This document shows positions 1 to 8,080 of a stretch of 64,000 nucleotides of DNA, in pieces. Source of the stretch: CAWINY01 sp963837635 (GTDB lineage Bacteria > Acidobacteriota > Terriglobia > Terriglobales > Acidobacteriaceae); assembly GCA_963837635.1 (NCBI GenBank), contig CAWINY010000005.1, positions 186,001 to 250,000 of the forward strand, given 5' to 3'. Every line of letters begins with the position of its first letter. The first letter of the stretch is position 1. Made by a program: the position numbers and the translations under genes. The notes below the pieces were generated by a model. The model was given only the letters and a program-made list of their open reading frames with translations, was not told the origin of the DNA and did no database searches.

Positions 1-378
1 CAGGTGAAGAGCCCGATGCTGTTCGCGGTCGGCATGTACCTGCCGCTGGAGACGACGTTTGCCATCTTTGTGGGCGGCATGATCCGCTGGATTACCGACA
101 AACTTCGCGACCGGCGCGGGCTGAACGACGCCCAGAAGGCGCGCGTGGATAACGCCGGCGTGCTGACCGCCTCGGGCCTGATCGCGGGCGAAGCGTTGTG
201 CGGCCTGGTGATCGCGGCGATTGTCGGCACCGGCCACAAGATGCCGCAGCTGTTGGAGAATCCGCACTGGATTTCCGGCCTGATCGGGCTCGCGGTGCTG
301 GTCGCGGTCATGATCAAGCTGCCGCTGGCCAACGCCGGCTCGCCGGACGAACCCGCGCCCCCGACGGCAATTATGTAG
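1..378 (+). CDS. OPT family oligopeptide transporter, C-terminal fragment
   Basis: The frame is open from the first base and ends at TAG, so only the last 125 codons are present. The segment has two or three hydrophobic helices and the 'LFAVGMYLPLETTFAIFVGG' type motif found near the C-terminus of OPT (PF03169) peptide/metal-chelate symporters. It would be an inner-membrane transporter. The 5' part lies outside the window, so substrate and total length cannot be judged. Confidence 0.8.
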   Translation, partial: QVKSPMLFAVGMYLPLETTFAIFVGGMIRWITDKLRDRRGLNDAQKARVDNAGVLTASGLIAGEALCGLVIAAIVGTGHKMPQLLENPHWISGLIGLAVLVAVMIKLPLANAGSPDEPAPPTAIM

Positions 379-380
379 GG

Positions 381-520
381 AACACCTACCACTGAGACAC
401 AGAGACACGGAGAAAAACCCTTTGGGGGACAGAAGACGGGAGCTTTGTTGTTTCGGCTGTTCTCTTCTCCTCCGTGCCGGAGCCTGCCCTGAGCGAAGTC
501 GAAGGGTGTCTCCGTGTAGA
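381..520. repeat. Dispersed 'cacagagacacgg' word-pair repeat, copy 1
   Basis: After the transporter stop the spacer carries 'ctaccactgagacacagaga' and, about 100 bases later, the inverse-type word 'gtgtctccgtgtaga', with a fragment of the 'ctgagcgaagtcgaaggg' repeat between. The same words recur at 1266-1342 and 50150-50241. No gene is visible in this stretch. Confidence 0.6.
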
Positions 521-556
521 TTTTTCCAGCTGTAGCTTCTACTGTAAGACTCGTCT

Positions 557-1264
557 ATGGCAATTGCAGACAATCTAGCTCGTGTGCGCGAGTGCCTGGA
601 GCGAGCCGCGCGTCGCGCCGGCAGAGCGCCGAACGACATCGTTCTGATGGCGGTCAGCAAGACCTTTCCCGCCGAAGCGATCGTGGAAGCCCATGCCGCC
701 GGGCAGCGGATCTTCGGCGAAAACCGCGTACAGGAATTTGCCGACAAGGCGCCAGGACTGGATTCGCTCAGCGGGGCGGAATGGCACCTCATAGGCCATC
801 TGCAGTCCAACAAGAGCGCACGGGGTGCGGAACTATTTGGCTGGATCGATTCGGTGGATTCGCTACGGCTGATGCGCCGCATCGAGGAGGCGGCTGCGCG
901 GCTCGACCGGATGCTTAACGTCCTCATTGAGATGAATGTCGGCGGGGAAGAGCAGAAACATGGCGTGGCGCCGTGCTCGCAGGAGTTGGAAGGCATGCTT
1001 CGCGCGGCAAAGTCGCTGGAGCATCTGAAAGTGCGGGGCTTGATGACGGTTCCTCCGTACACGCCAGATCCTGAGGGTGCCCGTCCTTACTTCCGGATGC
1101 TGGGCGAGGTGCGCCAGGAGATCGCCGCGCGCAAACTGCCGGGAGTTTCCATGGATGTGCTTTCCATGGGGATGTCGCACGATTTCGAAGTCGCCATTGA
1201 AGAAGGCGCGACCTGCGTGCGGGTGGGAACGGCAATCTTTGGGGTGCGGACGATTGCTGTTTGA
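557..1264 (+). CDS. yggS: YggS/PLPBP family pyridoxal phosphate homeostasis protein
   Basis: This 235-residue protein is the usual length for the single-domain alanine-racemase-fold PLP-binding family. The PLP lysine is seen at Lys35 in 'MAVSKTFP'; 'GENRVQE' and 'WHLIGHLQSNK' follow, and the C-terminus has 'SMGMSHDFEVAIEEGATCVR', which binds phosphate in the family. The family buffers and delivers cytosolic PLP and affects amino acid homeostasis, without known catalysis. The ATG at 557 gives the expected N-terminus. It stands alone, flanked on both sides by repeat-bearing spacers. Confidence 0.93.
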   Translation: MAIADNLARVRECLERAARRAGRAPNDIVLMAVSKTFPAEAIVEAHAAGQRIFGENRVQEFADKAPGLDSLSGAEWHLIGHLQSNKSARGAELFGWIDSVDSLRLMRRIEEAAARLDRMLNVLIEMNVGGEEQKHGVAPCSQELEGMLRAAKSLEHLKVRGLMTVPPYTPDPEGARPYFRMLGEVRQEIAARKLPGVSMDVLSMGMSHDFEVAIEEGATCVRVGTAIFGVRTIAV

Positions 1265-1265
1265 A

Positions 1266-1342
1266 ACCTACCACGGAGGCACGGTGACACGGTGAAATTC
1301 TCTTTGTTTTCCTCCATGCCTCCGTGTCTCCGTGGTGGGTGT
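1266..1342. repeat. Dispersed 'cacggaggcacgg' inverted word-pair, copy 2
   Basis: The words 'ctaccacggaggcacggtga' and 'gcctccgtgtctccgtggtg' face each other with about 30 bases between, able to form a long imperfect hairpin right after the yggS stop codon. It may act as a transcript end but lacks a clear T-run. Confidence 0.6.
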
Positions 1343-1402
1343 TTCTCCGGCCGTTCCCGCCGGGACTTGCATCGAAGCGGCCGAAGCTACTAACTTAACG
1401 GC

Positions 1403-2548
1403 TTGGCCATCGCAGCCCCAACCACCGCGACTGACAGCCCGGAAGCCCGCCGCTATAACCGCATTCAGCGGCGGCTGAGCATCTTTGACCTGCTGCTCGG
1501 CCTCGCCCTGCTGGTGCTCCTGCTGGCGACCGGCTGGACGCGCGGGTTGCGCGATCTGGCGTTTTCTCTGGCGGGCCAGCGATACATGCTGGCGCTGTTC
1601 TTCTTCATCGTCGAGCTGGCGGTGATCTTCAAGCTGGCCGGGGTGGGACTCGATCTCTACGGCTACCGCCTGGAACGCCGCTTTCATCTTTCCAACCAGA
1701 AGTTCGGCTCGTGGCTTTGGGACGAAACCAAGGGATTTCTGGTGGGACTGCTGCTAAGCGCGCTGCTCGCCGAGTTCGTTTACAACCTCATGCGGAGTGC
1801 CCCGAACCACTGGTGGCTGATCTCCTGGGCCGTGTTCGTCGGGCTGTTTCTGCTCTTCGCGCAACTGGCGCCGGTGCTGCTGTTCCCCATCTTTTACAAA
1901 TTCGAGCCGCTGCAGAACCAGGAATTGCGGGACCGTCTGGTGCGTTTGACGGAGCGCGCGGGAACCCGCGTGCGCGGGGTTTACGAGTGGAAGCTCTCGG
2001 AAAAGAGCAACAAGGCCAATGCCGCGCTGGCGGGATTAGGCAACACGCGACGGGTCATCCTGGCCGACACCTTGCTCAACCATTACACCGACGACGAGAT
2101 CGAGGCCGTGCTCGCCCACGAGCTGGGACATCACGTGCACCGGCACATTCTGTGGAGCATCCTGCTGCAGGTGGCAGTGACGTTTGCCGGCCTTTATCTG
2201 GCGAATGGGGTGCTTCATTATGCGGTCGATCAGCGCAAGATGTTCGAATTCATCAGTGACTTTGCCGACCTGCCGTTGCTGGTGCTGGTGTCGAGCGGAC
2301 TATCCCTGCTGCTCTCGCCGGTGTTGAACGCCTGGTCGCGGCGTAACGAGCGCCAGGCCGACCGTTACGCCTGGCAATCGATTCCGGACGTGGCGCCGTT
2401 TATTACCTCGATGAACAAACTGGCCGATCAGAACCTTGCCGAGCGATCGCCGTCGAAGATCGTCGAATGGCTGTTTCACTCGCATCCGCCGATCGCCAAG
2501 CGCATCGCCGCGGCGGAGGCGTTTCAGCAGGGGAAGAGAAGTAGCTAG
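1403..2548 (+). CDS. M48 family (Ste24/CAAX protease-like) membrane metallopeptidase
   Basis: Protein of 381 residues. Several membrane segments in the N-terminal half (about 30-50, 65-90, 110-135, 145-170) precede the zinc motif HELGH at about residues 239-243 in 'VLAHELGHHVH'; the third ligand lies in 'ERQADRYAW' near residue 315. This arrangement matches Ste24/CAAX prenyl protease type 1 rather than the shorter HtpX. In bacteria such enzymes are inner-membrane proteases of protein quality control; the substrate is unknown. The start is a TTG at 1403; no better ATG in frame precedes the conserved part. The next gene begins after a short gnd relic. Confidence 0.88.
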   Translation: MAIAAPTTATDSPEARRYNRIQRRLSIFDLLLGLALLVLLLATGWTRGLRDLAFSLAGQRYMLALFFFIVELAVIFKLAGVGLDLYGYRLERRFHLSNQKFGSWLWDETKGFLVGLLLSALLAEFVYNLMRSAPNHWWLISWAVFVGLFLLFAQLAPVLLFPIFYKFEPLQNQELRDRLVRLTERAGTRVRGVYEWKLSEKSNKANAALAGLGNTRRVILADTLLNHYTDDEIEAVLAHELGHHVHRHILWSILLQVAVTFAGLYLANGVLHYAVDQRKMFEFISDFADLPLLVLVSSGLSLLLSPVLNAWSRRNERQADRYAWQSIPDVAPFITSMNKLADQNLAERSPSKIVEWLFHSHPPIAKRIAAAEAFQQGKRSS

Positions 2549-2577
2549 TGCCTCTTGGCAGGAGAAAGAAAAACCAC

Positions 2578-2691
2578 ATGGAATTGGCCATGATCGGACT
2601 GGAGCGGATGGCAGCCAACATGGTGCGGGCGGCCATGAGGAGAACGCCGATGATAGGAAGGGAGTTGCCGCATGACCGTCTCCAGCTCTGA
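2578..2691 (+). pseudogene. Relic of the N-terminus of 6-phosphogluconate dehydrogenase (gnd)
   Basis: A 37-codon frame starting at ATG 2578 reads MELAMIGLERMAANMVRAAM and then runs into the zwf start region. This matches the conserved N-terminus of decarboxylating 6PGDH (M-x-L-x-M-I-G-L-G-R-M-G-x-N-M-V-R) with two Rossmann glycines replaced (GLGRMG to GLERMA). The rest of gnd is missing. It is immediately upstream of zwf and overlaps its start, so it looks like the remains of a gnd-zwf operon after an internal deletion. It may still be translated as a leader peptide coupling to zwf. Confidence 0.6.
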
Positions 2692-4072
2692 CGCGTTGGT
2701 GCTCTTCGGTGTGACGGGCGATCTCGCCCACAAGATGATCTTCCCGGCACTCTATGCGATGGCGAAACGAGGCGATCTCAAGGTCCCGGTAATCGGCGTC
2801 GCCTTTCCGAAGTGGAGCTTGGCGCGTCTGCACAAACGCGTGACGGACAGCATAAAGCGATCATGCGGGATCGATAACCAGCGCGCCCTCCACCATCTTC
2901 TGTCCCTGCTCAGGTACGTGAGCGGGGATTATAAAGACCCAGGCACGTTCACGGCGATCAAACGGGCGCTGGGTAGCGCCCGGCGCCCGGCGCACTACCT
3001 CGCTATCCCTCCCTCGCTCTTCGAGACGGTAATCAAAGGACTCGGTACCGCGAGCCTGGCCGAGCATGCACGCGTTATCGTCGAAAAGCCGTTCGGACGT
3101 GACCTGGCCTCCGCGCGGGAGCTCAACCACGTTGCTCGCACGGTCTTCCCGGAAGACTCGATCTTCCGCATCGATCACTTTCTCGGGAAAGAGGCAATCA
3201 TGAATATCCTCTATTTCCGCTTTGCCAATTCGTTTCTGGAGCCAATCTGGAACCGCAACTACGTGGCCAGCGTCCAGATAACCCTGTCCGAGGATTTCGG
3301 CGTAGAGGGGCGCGGAGCGTTTTACGAAACCGCCGGTTGTCTGCGCGATGTGATCGAGAACCACCTCTTCCAGATTGTCGCGCTGCTTGCCATGGAACCG
3401 CCGGCCGGTAGGGACTTTGGAGCCGTGCACAGCGAGAAGGCCAAGGTCTTTCGGGCCATGCGCCCACTGAAGTCCGACGACTTGGTGCGTGGCCAGTACG
3501 CTGGTTACCGGATGGAGCCCGACGTGGCGAAGAGCTCCGACGTCGAGACTTTCTGCGCCCTGCGGCTCTGCATCGACTCATGGCGCTGGGAAGGGGTGCC
3601 GTGGTACCTGCGCTCCGGAAAATATCTGGCCGATACTGCGACCGAGGTCTTGGTGGAGCTGAAGCCGCCGCCACAGAGGCTTTTCGCTGACTCAGCGCCG
3701 ACGACCGGGCTGGCCAACTATCTGCGCTTCCGGCTCTCCCCCAGCTCGGCCATCGCCCTCGCCGCTCGCGTCAAACTCGCAGGAAAGGAGTTCGTGGGGG
3801 AACAGCGAGAGCTCTATCTGTCGGAAGAACACGCATGCGAAGAATCGCCCTACGAACGGCTTTTGGGCGACGCCATGACCGGCGATGGAGCGCTCTTCAC
3901 CCGTGAGGACACAGTTGAGGCCGCTTGGGCGGTGGTCGATCCAGTCCTGAAAAGTCACCACCGGGCTCGCCCCTACAAGCGCCATAGCTGGGGACCGAAA
4001 GAGGCTGACGCGATTATCACTTCAGACGGCGGTTGGCACAACCCCAACCCCAAGGAAGCATCCGGATGGTGA
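2672..4072 (+). CDS. zwf: Glucose-6-phosphate 1-dehydrogenase
   Basis: The 466-residue protein catalyses G6P to 6-phosphogluconolactone with NADP in the oxidative pentose phosphate pathway. The N-terminal nucleotide motif is 'GVTGDLAHKMIFPAL', the substrate-binding signature RIDHFLGK lies at residues 166-173, and 'DVIENHLFQ' carries the likely catalytic His near residue 231. It is slightly shorter than many G6PDHs (about 480-510) but complete. ATG 2672 has 'aaggga' upstream. The partner gnd survives only as a relic just upstream and no lactonase follows, and an IS200 element lies downstream, so this is probably an accessory copy. Confidence 0.93.
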   Translation: MTVSSSDALVLFGVTGDLAHKMIFPALYAMAKRGDLKVPVIGVAFPKWSLARLHKRVTDSIKRSCGIDNQRALHHLLSLLRYVSGDYKDPGTFTAIKRALGSARRPAHYLAIPPSLFETVIKGLGTASLAEHARVIVEKPFGRDLASARELNHVARTVFPEDSIFRIDHFLGKEAIMNILYFRFANSFLEPIWNRNYVASVQITLSEDFGVEGRGAFYETAGCLRDVIENHLFQIVALLAMEPPAGRDFGAVHSEKAKVFRAMRPLKSDDLVRGQYAGYRMEPDVAKSSDVETFCALRLCIDSWRWEGVPWYLRSGKYLADTATEVLVELKPPPQRLFADSAPTTGLANYLRFRLSPSSAIALAARVKLAGKEFVGEQRELYLSEEHACEESPYERLLGDAMTGDGALFTREDTVEAAWAVVDPVLKSHHRARPYKRHSWGPKEADAIITSDGGWHNPNPKEASGW

Positions 4073-4355
4073 GTCTGCCACGGCCGTGTCTTGCCCGCCT
4101 GATCGCGGCCGACCTGTGGCAGGCTGCACCAGTGCCACGCCGTTCTGTTCCAGGAGAACGATGAGAAGAGCGGCTGCAAAACTCCACGTATAACAATCTA
4201 CAACCACGCCGGACGGGTGGCCGAGGAAGCGGCATCCTAATGAAATGGGAGTTCCCCCGGCTCTGCCGGGGAGGCACGCGAAGTTTGACAGATACGGGAG
4301 TCCATCCAAGAAACTCCTGGCGTGAGCCGCGAAGCACACGCAAAGGAGAAACTGG

Positions 4356-4787
4356 ATGGACGAGTATGAAAGCTTAAGCCACTCGAAATGGGAGTGCAAA
4401 TACCATGTGGTGTTTATCCCAAAGGGCCGGCGGAAAGCGTTGTATGGGGAGTTGCGGAAGTATTTGGGAGAGGTGTTCCGCAAACTGGCGGAGCAGAAGG
4501 AAAGCCGGATTGAGGAAGGGCATCTGCTGGCGGACCACGTGCACATGTTGATATCGATCCCGCCGAAGTACGCGGTGGCGCAGGTGGTTGGGTTTATGAA
4601 AGGGAAGAGTGCGATTCATCTGGCGCGAGTGTACGGAGGGCGGAAACAGAATTTTGTAGGGCAGAGTTTCTGGGCGCGGGGATACTTTGTGTCGACGGTC
4701 GGGCGGGACGAGACATCGATCCGAGAGTACATCCGCACGCAGGAGGAAGAGGACAAGCGCCTGGATCAGTTGAACATGTGGCGCTGA
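4356..4787 (+). CDS. tnpA: IS200-family Y1 (HUH) transposase
   Basis: The 143-residue protein is the full family length. It starts with the characteristic 'HSKWECKYHVVFIPK', carries the HUH metal motif in 'LADHVHMLISIPP' and the likely nucleophilic Tyr in 'SIREYIRTQEEED' near residue 128. Y1 transposases cut and rejoin single-stranded DNA at hairpin ends. No disruption is visible, so the copy appears intact. Confidence 0.93.
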   Translation: MDEYESLSHSKWECKYHVVFIPKGRRKALYGELRKYLGEVFRKLAEQKESRIEEGHLLADHVHMLISIPPKYAVAQVVGFMKGKSAIHLARVYGGRKQNFVGQSFWARGYFVSTVGRDETSIREYIRTQEEEDKRLDQLNMWR

Positions 4788-4790
4788 AGG

Positions 4791-4858
4791 GGCCACCTTC
4801 AGGTGGCCAAGAATGTCGGGGCCGCGTTAGCGACCCCGCTCAGCCGCTTTGAGCGGCT
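4791..4858 (+). repeat. Three consecutive short hairpins in the IS200 right end
   Basis: Perfect stems: GGCCACCT/AGGTGGCC (4791-4808, 2-base loop), CGGGG/CCCCG (4817-4838), and AGCCGCT/AGCGGCT (4842-4858, 3-base loop). Together with the 4871-4889 palindrome they form an array directly after the transposase stop. They could protect the mRNA end, terminate, or be part of the transposition substrate. Confidence 0.6.
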
Positions 4859-4908
4859 CACATCCTAAAGCCCCCGGCTCTGCCGGGGGATATTTACTGG
4901 CCGCTGAC

Positions 4909-5133
4909 ATGAAACCCGTACCCTCACTCCAGAACGACTTCATCGTCAACGAACGCGAGTATCAGGCTTGCAAGGCTTGGCTGGCCGAGGCAGACGAAGA
5001 GACGATCCGCCATCCGCTGGAAGACCCCGAATTAGAGGTCCGGAGACGGCATATCAAGGGATTTGTCGATGAATACGAGCAGAACTGGCGGCACGGTACT
5101 TGCCGAGAATCTTCCACGGCGTGCCCTGACTAG
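4909..5133 (+). pseudogene. Fragment resembling the N-terminus of a HigA-like/XRE antitoxin
   Basis: From ATG 4909 the frame gives 74 residues beginning MKPVPSLQNDFIVNEREYQACK, with a helical 'LEVRRRHIKGFVDEYEQ' segment. This pattern (NEREY...K..., then an acidic helix ending in EYE) resembles the helical N-terminal part of HigA-type antitoxins, but no helix-turn-helix domain follows. The assignment is from memory of the family and is weak. The frame ends where the zincin relic begins; both look like debris next to the IS200 element. Confidence 0.35.
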
Positions 5134-5306
5134 AGAGAAGCGTGTTCGACCTGACAACGGGACCTGACTACGTCGTTCTCTACCAGAAGAACATTGAAGC
5201 CCTCTGCTCAACGGAAGCTGAAATTCGAGTGCAAATCCAGAACACTGTCATCCACAAGTTCGGGCACAATTTCGCTATGGACGAGGAGAAGTTGAAAGAT
5301 GTGTAA
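5091..5306 (+). pseudogene. Relic of a zincin-like (PF06262) metallopeptidase
   Basis: One frame reads ARYLPRIFHGVP, then a TGA at 5127-5129, then LERSVFDL...YVVLYQKNIEALC and NTVIHKFGHNFAMDEEKL before TAA. Zincin_1 proteins have 'GVPLTERS', 'ITLYxxxI' and a VxHEFGHHFG motif near the C-terminus. Here the catalytic Glu of HExxH is Lys (HKFGH), the frame carries a stop, and the N-terminal part is missing. The product would be inactive. A shorter frame from GTG 5142 (54 residues) could still be translated. Confidence 0.65.
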
Positions 5307-5371
5307 CTAACAAGCTGGCGTGAATAGTCTCGCCGGTGCCGATGAGCAGCGGGCAAATGCTTAACTGCGCT

Positions 5372-5397
5372 AAGCCGTGGGTTCTCCACCACGGCTT
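5372..5397. terminator. Hairpin, possible terminator
   Basis: AAGCCGTGG and CCACGGCTT form a perfect 9-bp stem with an 8-base loop, about 65 bases after the zincin relic. There is no long T-run, so function as a terminator is uncertain. Confidence 0.4.
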
Positions 5398-5520
5398 TAC
5401 GCCTCATACACACCTTGGCCAAAAACGGGCCGCATCCCAGTGACGGGCTTTTCTGATTTCTTCGCGTCCTCTGCGCCCTCTGCCCTGAAAATTAGGCTTC
5501 GTGCGCCAATCCTCAACGAA

Positions 5521-5690
5521 GGCGTCATCCTGAGCAACGAGCTCCCGTCTTCGGTGCGAGGACGCGAAGGATCTCGCGCGCATCGCTGGGATCTCGGTGG
5601 TACGCGCAGGATCCTTCCCCTTCGCTTCGCTCAGGGCTTCGACTCACCCCTGCGCCAAACACCAGGGCTCCGGTCGTTCAGGATGACGCC
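5521..5690. repeat. 'GTCATCCTGAGC' dispersed palindromic repeat, copy 1
   Basis: GGCGTCATCCTGA at 5521-5533 is inverted as TCAGGATGACGCC at 5678-5690, with internal words 'gcgaaggatc' and 'gatccttccccttcgcttcg' also inverted. The family recurs at 8081, 11627, 15307, 21119 and 59706. The stretch 5307-5869 contains this repeat, one hairpin, and no supportable gene; open frames here are translations of the repeat. Confidence 0.75.
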
Positions 5691-5869
5691 ATCCATTTTC
5701 ATGTTTTCTGCGTGGGATGTCTCATCCCATGTGCGACTGCGGTAAAAGATTTTTTCAAAAAATCGAAAGGGCGGAGCGCTTGCGCACTTCCGCCCTTTGT
5801 GTCGCAGAACCTCTGGCCGGTTTGCCGGAAGGTCGGCTTCGACCTTTTATCGCCCGTGCTGCCGGCAGG

Positions 5870-6595
5870 TTACCAGATCGTAAACTTCGACTTATCGACC
5901 CACTCGTGATAGCCGACGCCAGTCGAGTTGACATCAAGCTGATACTGCACGCCGACGTTGCTGCCCCACGCGAGATACTTGGCCGGGTAGGTCTGGTTCA
6001 CGGAGTAGGCGCGGCCATCCACCACCAGCGTGACATAGTGATAGTTATGCGTGTTGGGGACGCGCTGCACGTACCATTGAATGTGGTGCCACACGTTGGG
6101 CGAAAACTTCGGGCAGGGGACCGCCGTGTGGATCCAGTGGCCGGTGGCTTCGTTCCATACGTCCCAAACCTTGGCGGCGTAGTTGCACTGGCTGCCGATC
6201 ATGTAGTTGTAGCCACCGACGAACTGGAAAGCGTCGTATTCCAGCGCCTGGGTGCCGGTAAGGGAAGCACTGTCGAGCTGCACCCAGAAGTCCCAGATGA
6301 AGTTCTTGGCTGCATCGTGCGCGCCGAATTTCTTCCACCAAAGGGCATTCACGGCCGCGCCGGAAGCATGAAACTCTGCGCTACTGCCATCCTGCGAGGG
6401 CGCCGTCTGATACAGCGCCATCCAGTAGCTGCCACTCTTGCCGCCTGCGCACGCATAGGTATTGCAGGAAGACCAGCCGCTCATATCGTCAATACTGGAA
6501 AAAGTCTGGGCTGTTGACGGCGGAGTCGGGAGCTGGGCGAAGGCTGCAGCGGCAAAGGCGAACAGGCAAAGGACGGTTACAATTGTTTTCTTCAA
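5870..6595 (-). CDS. Secreted lectin/glucanase-like protein of unknown function
   Basis: The 241-residue protein starts with a clear signal peptide (MKKTIVTVLCLFAFAAAAFA, cleavage after Ala) and is exported. The mature part is rich in Trp, Tyr and beta-type segments ('NFIWDFWVQLDS', 'WHHIQWYVQRVP', 'YVTLVVDGRAYSVN'), reminiscent of concanavalin-A-like lectin/glucanase folds. Four Cys could form disulphides. The start is TTG at 6595 with 'aggaga' about 10 bases upstream. No catalytic motif is recognised, so carbohydrate binding is inference. It stands alone between convergent repeat regions. Confidence 0.75.
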   Translation of the reverse strand: MKKTIVTVLCLFAFAAAAFAQLPTPPSTAQTFSSIDDMSGWSSCNTYACAGGKSGSYWMALYQTAPSQDGSSAEFHASGAAVNALWWKKFGAHDAAKNFIWDFWVQLDSASLTGTQALEYDAFQFVGGYNYMIGSQCNYAAKVWDVWNEATGHWIHTAVPCPKFSPNVWHHIQWYVQRVPNTHNYHYVTLVVDGRAYSVNQTYPAKYLAWGSNVGVQYQLDVNSTGVGYHEWVDKSKFTIW

Positions 6596-6989
6596 AATTT
6601 GGAATCTCCTGAGGGTTAATTCAGGCGGGACGGCGTGTGAGATCTGGCCACGCTCTCAAGGGCAAAACGTAAAAGCCGCACTACGCTTTGGGGACCCCGC
6701 TCATGGCCGGTTTTCCGGCCTGAGCAAGTGTCGCTGGGTGTGACCACTTGGCCAATCGGAGACTCACCCTAGGGAAGCTCAGGTGCGGACCTTATTTGCG
6801 GGGATTTGAACTTTAGGTCCCTTAGACCAATGGAAACGGCGGAGATGGGCGCGATTATGTATGTAGCGATTTGGCAGTTGCCGCCGAGGCCGTAACTCTT
6901 TGTTAATCCAGGGGAAAACGATATCCTGGACGCTTGCGGTCCAGGCAGCCGCGCCAGCTGTCGACATTCAGCTTACAACCGAGGACATC
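6596..6989. other. Intergenic region between divergent genes, nothing recognised
   Basis: About 390 bases separate the divergent secreted-protein and dapA-like genes, so both promoters should lie here. No repeat of the families seen elsewhere and no convincing reading frame is visible. The motif 'aactctttgttaatcc' near 6893 is AT-rich relative to its surroundings. Confidence 0.4.
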
Positions 6990-8072
6990 ATGCTCTTGTA
7001 CGGCATCTTTCCGGCCATCACCACGCCCTACTATGCGGATGGCCAGGTGTATTTCAAGAAGCTCGAGCACAACGTGGACCGCTATTGTAGGTCGCCGCTG
7101 AGCGGCCTTGTGGTGCTGGGCTCGACGGGCGAGGCCATCCTGCTAAGCGACCAGGAGCGCCGCGAGGTGCTGAAAAGCGCGCGCCAGGCGGCCGCGCCGG
7201 ATAAGCTCCTGATCGCCGGTACCGGGGTGGAGTCCGCGCTGGAGACCCTGCGCCTCACCGAGTATGCCGCGGAAATCGGCTACGACGTAGCCCTGGTGCG
7301 CACCCCGCACTACTACAAGGACCAGATGAACCATCCGGCCAACATGCTGGCGTTCTATCGATTTGTGGCTGACCGCTCGCCGCTGCCGGTGCTCATCTAC
7401 AACTTCCCGCAAGCTACGGGCTACGACATTCCCGCGGAGCTGGTGGTCGAGTTGGCCGCGCACCCGAACGTGATCGGGATCAAGGACTCCAGTGGGTCGA
7501 TCGAGAAGGTGCAACGCATAGCCGAAGGCACCAGGCACATCCGGCGGACGGCGACCGCGACCGAGACGCAAGCTGCGGTGACCGGCCGCATGCTTACACT
7601 ACGGTCCCACAACTGCCCGCCTTTGGCAGATGTGGGTGAGTCAGAATCCCCCTCCTGCGAACCGGGTGCAGATGCGGGGCGCTCTTCGTCGTCGCTTGCC
7701 GTGCCGGTCGCAACCCGTACCCGCTCCAAGGAAGTCGGATTCCAGGTGCTGGTAGGTTCGGCGGAGAAGTTTCTTCCTTCGTTGCATGCCGGGGCGGTGG
7801 GAGCGATCGTCGCCTTCGCCGATCCGGCGCCCACCGCCATGTACGAGATCTACGCCGCGTGGAAGGACCGCGACCAAAAGCTGGCAAGCGAGAAGCAGCA
7901 ACGGGTGGCCGCCGCGGCAAAAAGGGTCGCCGGGGAGTTGGGCATCCCAGGCGTGAAATACGCCTGCGATCTCAATGGCTACTACGGAGGACCAGTCCGC
8001 CTGCCGCTGTTGCCGCTCACCGCCGAAGAGAAAGCCGAGATCGAAATCCGGATGAGCGACATTCGGAACTAG
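6990..8072 (+). CDS. Dihydrodipicolinate synthase/N-acetylneuraminate lyase family aldolase with in-frame palindrome insertion
   Basis: Start chosen at ATG 6990 ('gagga' upstream), giving 360 residues; the frame is open further upstream but without family match. The TIM-barrel signatures are 'VLGSTGEAILLS' (about residues 44-55), 'IYNFPQATG' (about 137) and the Schiff-base Lys165 in 'VIGIKDSSGS'. DapA-family enzymes condense or cleave pyruvate adducts; substrate unknown here. The protein is about 60 residues longer than typical (near 300): residues about 187-248 form a low-complexity linker that contains the palindrome at 7606-7636. The barrel resumes at 'VGFQVLVGSAEKFL'. Confidence 0.85.
   Translation: MLLYGIFPAITTPYYADGQVYFKKLEHNVDRYCRSPLSGLVVLGSTGEAILLSDQERREVLKSARQAAAPDKLLIAGTGVESALETLRLTEYAAEIGYDVALVRTPHYYKDQMNHPANMLAFYRFVADRSPLPVLIYNFPQATGYDIPAELVVELAAHPNVIGIKDSSGSIEKVQRIAEGTRHIRRTATATETQAAVTGRMLTLRSHNCPPLADVGESESPSCEPGADAGRSSSSLAVPVATRTRSKEVGFQVLVGSAEKFLPSLHAGAVGAIVAFADPAPTAMYEIYAAWKDRDQKLASEKQQRVAAAAKRVAGELGIPGVKYACDLNGYYGGPVRLPLLPLTAEEKAEIEIRMSDIRN
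7606..7636. repeat. GTGGGGCACC-family palindrome inserted in frame in the dapA-like gene
   Basis: CCCACAACTGCC and GGCAGATGTGGG form a 12-bp stem with one mismatch and loop CGCCTTT. It matches the intergenic palindrome consensus (GCAGATGTGGGG) and its loop recalls the copy in the GT9 gene. It encodes about residues 206-216 of the aldolase without breaking the frame. Confidence 0.7.
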
Positions 8073-8080
8073 AACAGAAT

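Larger units (their letters stand above)
4233..4895 (+). mobile_element. IS200/IS605-family element with hairpin ends
   Basis: Both ends carry the same palindrome, CCCCCGGCTCTGCCGGGG, at 4254-4271 and 4871-4889, each preceded by 'catcctaa'. The single gene between them is a Y1 transposase. IS200-type elements move as single strands and recognise subterminal hairpins, which fits. Exact boundaries are inferred from the hairpins and the shared flanking word. Between the gene and the right hairpin are three more perfect stems (4791-4808, 4817-4838, 4842-4858), giving four consecutive hairpins at the right end. Confidence 0.8.

Noticed and set aside
5091..5306. Selenocysteine reading of the TGA in the zincin relic
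   Set aside because: The stop replaces a Thr-type position (GVPLTERS), not a Cys, the catalytic Glu is lost and no SECIS-like hairpin follows.
5377..5745. 122-codon open frame on the plus strand
   Set aside because: It is a translation of the 'gtcatcctgagc' repeat region and shows no protein-like composition.
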